NCBI GenBank assembly: GCA_020628175.1
Contig: JAHDFK010000011.1
Span: 1-47,472, forward strand
DNA: 47,472 nucleotides
Origin: Wenyingzhuangia sp.
GTDB taxonomy: Bacteria; Bacteroidota; Bacteroidia; Flavobacteriales; Flavobacteriaceae
Direction: 5' to 3'
This document shows, piece by piece, positions 44,373-47,472 of this stretch (position 1 is the first letter of the stretch; the number at the start of each line of letters is the position of its first letter). Made by a program: the position numbers and the translations under genes. Below the pieces are notes generated by a model. It ran no database searches and was not told where the DNA came from. It was given only the letters and a program-made list of their open reading frames with translations.

Positions 44373-45385
44373 AAAAAATAATGTACTTGGGAAACGATTT
44401 ATCCCAAAACTCCAAATACCATAGTGCTTTTGAGACATTAAAAAATAACTTACGTTCAGAAGGCTATACTTTGATCACGGCTTCCTCTATGAAAAATCAA
44501 TTTTTTCGCTTGTTTCATATGATTTTTGTGATACTAACAAAAGGTAGGAAAACAGATTTTATATTGATAGACACCTTTAGCACCAATGCCTTTTATTTTG
44601 CTTTTGTTTGTAGTCAATTAGCAAGCTTACTACAAAAAAAATACATTCCTATTTTACATGGAGGAGATTTACCTAAAAGACTTAAAAAGTCTCCAAAATT
44701 ATCTAGTTTACTATTTAAGAATTCATATATAAATGTATCACCGTCTAACTTTTTAAAACACGAATTTTCAAAATATGATTTTAAAGTCAAATTGATACCG
44801 AATTCAATTATTTTAGAAAATTATAAATTTAAAGAAAGAAGTAGTATTCAACCCAAGCTTTTGTATGTACGAGCATTTGCTTCTATTTACAATCCATTAT
44901 TAGCTATAGAGGTATTAGAGATTGTTTTACAAAAATACTCCAAAGCGGAGCTTTGCATGGTTGGACCAGACAGAGATGGAACTTTAGCGCTAGTACAGCA
45001 AGAAATTAAAAAAAGAGGGCTTGAAAAAAAGGTTACGATAACAGGAGTATTGCCTAAAGAAAAATGGCATGAGCTATCTAAAAACTATGATGTATTTATA
45101 AATACAACCAATATAGATAACACACCTGTAAGCCTTATAGAAACTATGGCTTTAGGATTACCTATTGTAACAACAAATGTAGGAGGAATACCTTACTTAG
45201 TAGAAGATGAGATAGATAGTTTGTTAGTTACACCCAATAATGCAGTTCAAATGTCTGATGCTATTTTTAAATTGTTAGAAAGCGATGTGTTAGTTCAAAA
45301 TTTATCTAGAAATGGACGTGAAAAAGCAGAAGCTATGGACTGGAATGCCGTAAAAGAATTGTGGAACGAAATTTTAGTTGGATGA
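44369..45385 (+). CDS. Glycosyltransferase family 4 (GT-B)
   Basis: The 338-aa protein begins MKKIMYLGNDLSQNSKYHSAFETL. LLYVRAFASIYNPLLAIEVLE (about 165-185) starts the second domain. The donor site reads INTTNIDNTPVSLIETMALGLPIVTTNVGGIPYLVED (about 247-283), with GG-IP as in many GT4 enzymes of capsule loci. It overlaps the polymerase gene and the adenylating-enzyme gene by 4 bases each. Confidence 0.88.
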   Translation: MKKIMYLGNDLSQNSKYHSAFETLKNNLRSEGYTLITASSMKNQFFRLFHMIFVILTKGRKTDFILIDTFSTNAFYFAFVCSQLASLLQKKYIPILHGGDLPKRLKKSPKLSSLLFKNSYINVSPSNFLKHEFSKYDFKVKLIPNSIILENYKFKERSSIQPKLLYVRAFASIYNPLLAIEVLEIVLQKYSKAELCMVGPDRDGTLALVQQEIKKRGLEKKVTITGVLPKEKWHELSKNYDVFINTTNIDNTPVSLIETMALGLPIVTTNVGGIPYLVEDEIDSLLVTPNNAVQMSDAIFKLLESDVLVQNLSRNGREKAEAMDWNAVKELWNEILVG

Positions 45386-46677
45386 TTTTTAAGTGGATAT
45401 TTAAATTAGGTCAGCAAAAAAGAAACCCATCAATAAATAAATGGTTTTTGTTTTTAAAGAAAACGGAACAATGGAGTTTAGAGGAGTTAGAAAACTATCA
45501 GTTAAAGAAGTTAAAAGAGATTGTAAGTTTTGCATATAATCATTCGGATTATTATAAGAACTTATTTGATAAAAATAGTGTAAATCCCAATGCTATAAAT
45601 AATTTAAGTGCTGTAAAAAAGCTACCGATACTTGAGAAAAAAGATTTATTAAACTTTAATACTGAAATTCATACAAAAGCGAAGTTTTCAAAATTATTTA
45701 AAGCCTCTACCTCGGGTAGTTCAGGAGAATCATTAGTTTTTAAACGAGAAGAATCAACAGATTCATTTAATAGAGCTAGTATTTTTAGAGGTTACAGCTG
45801 GTACGATATACAGCCTTGGGATAAAAATGGATATTTTTGGGGGTTTAATTTTTCGAAAGCTGATAGGGTTAAAACAAACTTTTTAGATGCGTTGCAAAAT
45901 AGATTTCGAATTTTTAGCTACGAAAAAGAAGAATTTGAAGATTTTGTAAAAAAATTAAAATCAGCGAAATACATACATGGTTATTCTTCGATGATTTATC
46001 AAACAGCAAAACTGATAAATACCAATAACTTAGAAAAGCCTAAAAATTTAAAAATGGTTAAAGGTACTTCTGAAAAAATATTTGAGAAGTATCAATCGGA
46101 AGTAAAAAAAGCTTTTAATCTAAAAATTATAAGTGAGTATGGAGCTACAGAATCTGGTATTATTGCGTTTGAATGCCCCGAAGGAAGTATGCATCTTAAT
46201 ATGGAAGGAGTTTTGGTAGAGGAAGTTGAAAAAGAAATTTTAGTAACAAACCTACAGTTAAAAGCATTTCCAATAATTCGTTATAAGTTGGGAGATTATA
46301 TTGAATTGGCTCCAAAAGACTTTAAATGTAAATGTGGTCGTGCGCACCGCGTATTAAAAGAAGTTACAGGTAGGATAGGAGATAATGTATATGGAGTTAC
46401 TAAAATATATCCAAGTCTTTATTTTTACTATATTTTTAAAAATTTAGTAAAACAAGAAGGTTTAAAATTAAACTATCAGGTAATTCAAAATCAAAAAGGC
46501 TTTTTAAATTTTAAAATAGAGCAAACACTAACGTCTAAAGATGTAAAAATTCTAAAAGATGAAATAGCTAAATATTTTAAAGAGGATATTAATTTTGAAA
46601 TTCAATACAATCAAACACTTGAAACAAAAAGTGGTAAGTTTAAAAGTTTTATATCGAATATAAGTGATGACAAATAA
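45382..46677 (+). CDS. PaaK/CapK-like adenylate-forming enzyme
   Basis: The 431-aa protein belongs with phenylacetate-CoA ligase-like enzymes, which activate an acid with ATP. The phosphate loop STSGSSGES lies at 109-117, and ISEYGATESGIIAFECPEGSMH (about 250) is the adenylate-binding block. RYKLGDYIEL follows, and CKCGRAHRVLKEVTGRIGDNV carries the hinge region with two Cys. Homologues called CapK occur in capsule loci, where they may load an amino or fatty acid for transfer to a sugar. The true substrate is unknown. I chose ATG 45382, which overlaps the previous stop as ATGA, over a GTG at 45361. Confidence 0.83.
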   Translation: MIFKWIFKLGQQKRNPSINKWFLFLKKTEQWSLEELENYQLKKLKEIVSFAYNHSDYYKNLFDKNSVNPNAINNLSAVKKLPILEKKDLLNFNTEIHTKAKFSKLFKASTSGSSGESLVFKREESTDSFNRASIFRGYSWYDIQPWDKNGYFWGFNFSKADRVKTNFLDALQNRFRIFSYEKEEFEDFVKKLKSAKYIHGYSSMIYQTAKLINTNNLEKPKNLKMVKGTSEKIFEKYQSEVKKAFNLKIISEYGATESGIIAFECPEGSMHLNMEGVLVEEVEKEILVTNLQLKAFPIIRYKLGDYIELAPKDFKCKCGRAHRVLKEVTGRIGDNVYGVTKIYPSLYFYYIFKNLVKQEGLKLNYQVIQNQKGFLNFKIEQTLTSKDVKILKDEIAKYFKEDINFEIQYNQTLETKSGKFKSFISNISDDK

Positions 46678-47419
46678 TGAGAAATTAGTATCAATTATAA
46701 CTCCCTGTTACAATTCTGAAAAATACCTTGTTGCTACGATTGATTCGGTACTTCAACAAACCTATCAAAATTGGGAATTGCTAATAACGGATGATGGTTC
46801 TACAGATGCTTCAGTAGCAATTATTGAAAAATATATAAATAAAGACTCACGAATTAAGTTATTTAAGATTTCTAATGGAGGAGCCGCAGTTGCCAGAAAC
46901 AATTCTATAAAACAAGCCAAAGGAAGTTACATCGCTTTTTTAGATAGTGATGATATTTGGATTCCTACAAAATTAGAAAAACAAATTCGTTTTATGGAAA
47001 TCAATAACTATCAGCTAAGTTGTACACTTTACAGTAGAATGGATGAAGAAGGAAGCGATTTGCATAGTATTTCTAAGAAATATTCTAAAATTTCGTATTT
47101 AGATATGCTGAAATCTAATAAAATAGGATGTTTAACAGCCATATATAATCAAGAAACTCTCGGAAAAGTATATATGCCTTTAATTAAAAAAAGACAAGAC
47201 TATGGTTTGTGGTTAAGGCTATTAAAAGATGTAGATTTTGCTTATGAGTTTCCTGAAGTATTGGCAAAATATAGAATAAGGAAAGCTTCGATATCAGCAA
47301 AAAAAACGGAGATGTTAAAGTGGAACTGGAAGTTGTTTCGTGAAATAGAAAAAAAGAGTATCTTTCAATCCGCTTATTTTGTTTTTTGCAATATTATAAC
47401 AAAGCTTAAACAGAACTAA
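46667..47419 (+). CDS. Glycosyltransferase family 2
   Basis: The 250-aa enzyme starts MTNNEKLVSIITPCYNSEKY. It has LLITDDGSTDASVAIIEKY (about 36-54), ARNNSIKQAKGSYIAFLDSDDIW (about 77-99, with the DSDD metal site) and the acceptor block KKRQDYGLWLRLLKD (about 179-193). Length and C-terminal pattern fit the complete short GT2 enzymes of capsule and O-antigen loci. ATG 46667 overlaps the previous gene by 11 bases; a GTG just before it is less likely. A probable insertion-sequence end begins about two bases after the stop. Confidence 0.88.
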   Translation: MTNNEKLVSIITPCYNSEKYLVATIDSVLQQTYQNWELLITDDGSTDASVAIIEKYINKDSRIKLFKISNGGAAVARNNSIKQAKGSYIAFLDSDDIWIPTKLEKQIRFMEINNYQLSCTLYSRMDEEGSDLHSISKKYSKISYLDMLKSNKIGCLTAIYNQETLGKVYMPLIKKRQDYGLWLRLLKDVDFAYEFPEVLAKYRIRKASISAKKTEMLKWNWKLFREIEKKSIFQSAYFVFCNIITKLKQN

Positions 47420-47420
47420 T

Positions 47421-47472
47421 TTGACACTGTCCCACAATTTGTGTAAGTTTTAAAAATAGGGTTTAGTTCTTT
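47421..47472. mobile_element. Probable terminal inverted repeat of an insertion sequence (cut by window end)
   Basis: The last bases read TTGACACTGTCCCACAATTT and then GTGTAAG. This resembles the ends of IS256-type (mutator-like) elements, many of which begin near G-CACTGTCC and carry an AATTTGTGTAA core. No transposase frame can be seen because the window stops 50 bases later, so the call rests on recollection of the motif. Confidence 0.45.

Noticed and set aside
1..47472. CRISPR array, tRNA or rRNA genes, prophage, toxin-antitoxin pair or defence system
   Set aside because: I looked for regularly spaced repeats, tRNA-like cloverleaf motifs and known protein families on both strands and saw none that I could support.

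Overview
The window looks like a chromosomal segment of a marine-type member of the Flavobacteriaceae (Bacteroidota), in the Tenacibaculum/Polaribacter/Flavobacterium range. This rests on the very low G+C, promoters of the TTG-N17-20-TAnnTTTG type used by the Bacteroidota sigma factor, a type IX secretion (T9SS) sorting domain, a Rho protein with a long basic low-complexity insert, and family-typical neighbourhoods (rho/DUF4293/prfA; zapA/6S RNA/rny; xerD/aroQ). I cannot place it to species.

Positions 1-23,914 are mostly housekeeping genes: gltD and gltB (glutamate synthase, minus strand); a decayed T9SS cargo remnant; an intact 222-aa T9SS cargo; rho; a DUF4293 membrane protein; prfA; a three-gene run (DEDDh exonuclease, conserved 165-aa protein, GH3/serine-hydrolase fusion); a small lipoprotein; a TonB-dependent receptor with an M23 peptidase; a small coiled-coil protein, zapA, a probable 6S RNA and rny; and xerD. 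Most transcription units end in a clear hairpin terminator.

Positions 23,950-26,461 hold a two-gene MBOAT plus SGNH-like O-acylation module between xerD and aroQ. It is bracketed by an exact 36-bp direct repeat that is itself a complete core promoter. I read this as an accessory insertion that duplicated the ancestral aroQ promoter.

Positions 26,918-47,419 are one large surface-polysaccharide locus read almost wholly on the plus strand. It holds an ABC-2 exporter (Wzm/Wzt type with a C-terminal cargo-binding domain), at least ten glycosyltransferase genes (GT2-like and GT4-like), a beta-propeller-like unknown, a hexapeptide acyltransferase, a pyruvyltransferase-like protein, an asparagine-synthase-like protein without the glutaminase cysteine, an O-antigen polymerase/ligase-like membrane protein and a PaaK/CapK-like adenylating enzyme. 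Many genes overlap by 4 bp (ATGA), which points to translational coupling. One glycosyltransferase gene is broken by a frameshift and the next gene is inverted, so this part of the locus is in flux. The last 50 bases look like the terminal inverted repeat of an insertion sequence.

Together the right half would build, decorate (acetyl, pyruvyl, possibly aminoacyl groups) and export a strain-specific glycan. I did not find an evidently new enzymatic system. The most unusual structures are the duplicated promoter around the MBOAT module and a perfect 23-bp inverted repeat inside a coding region.
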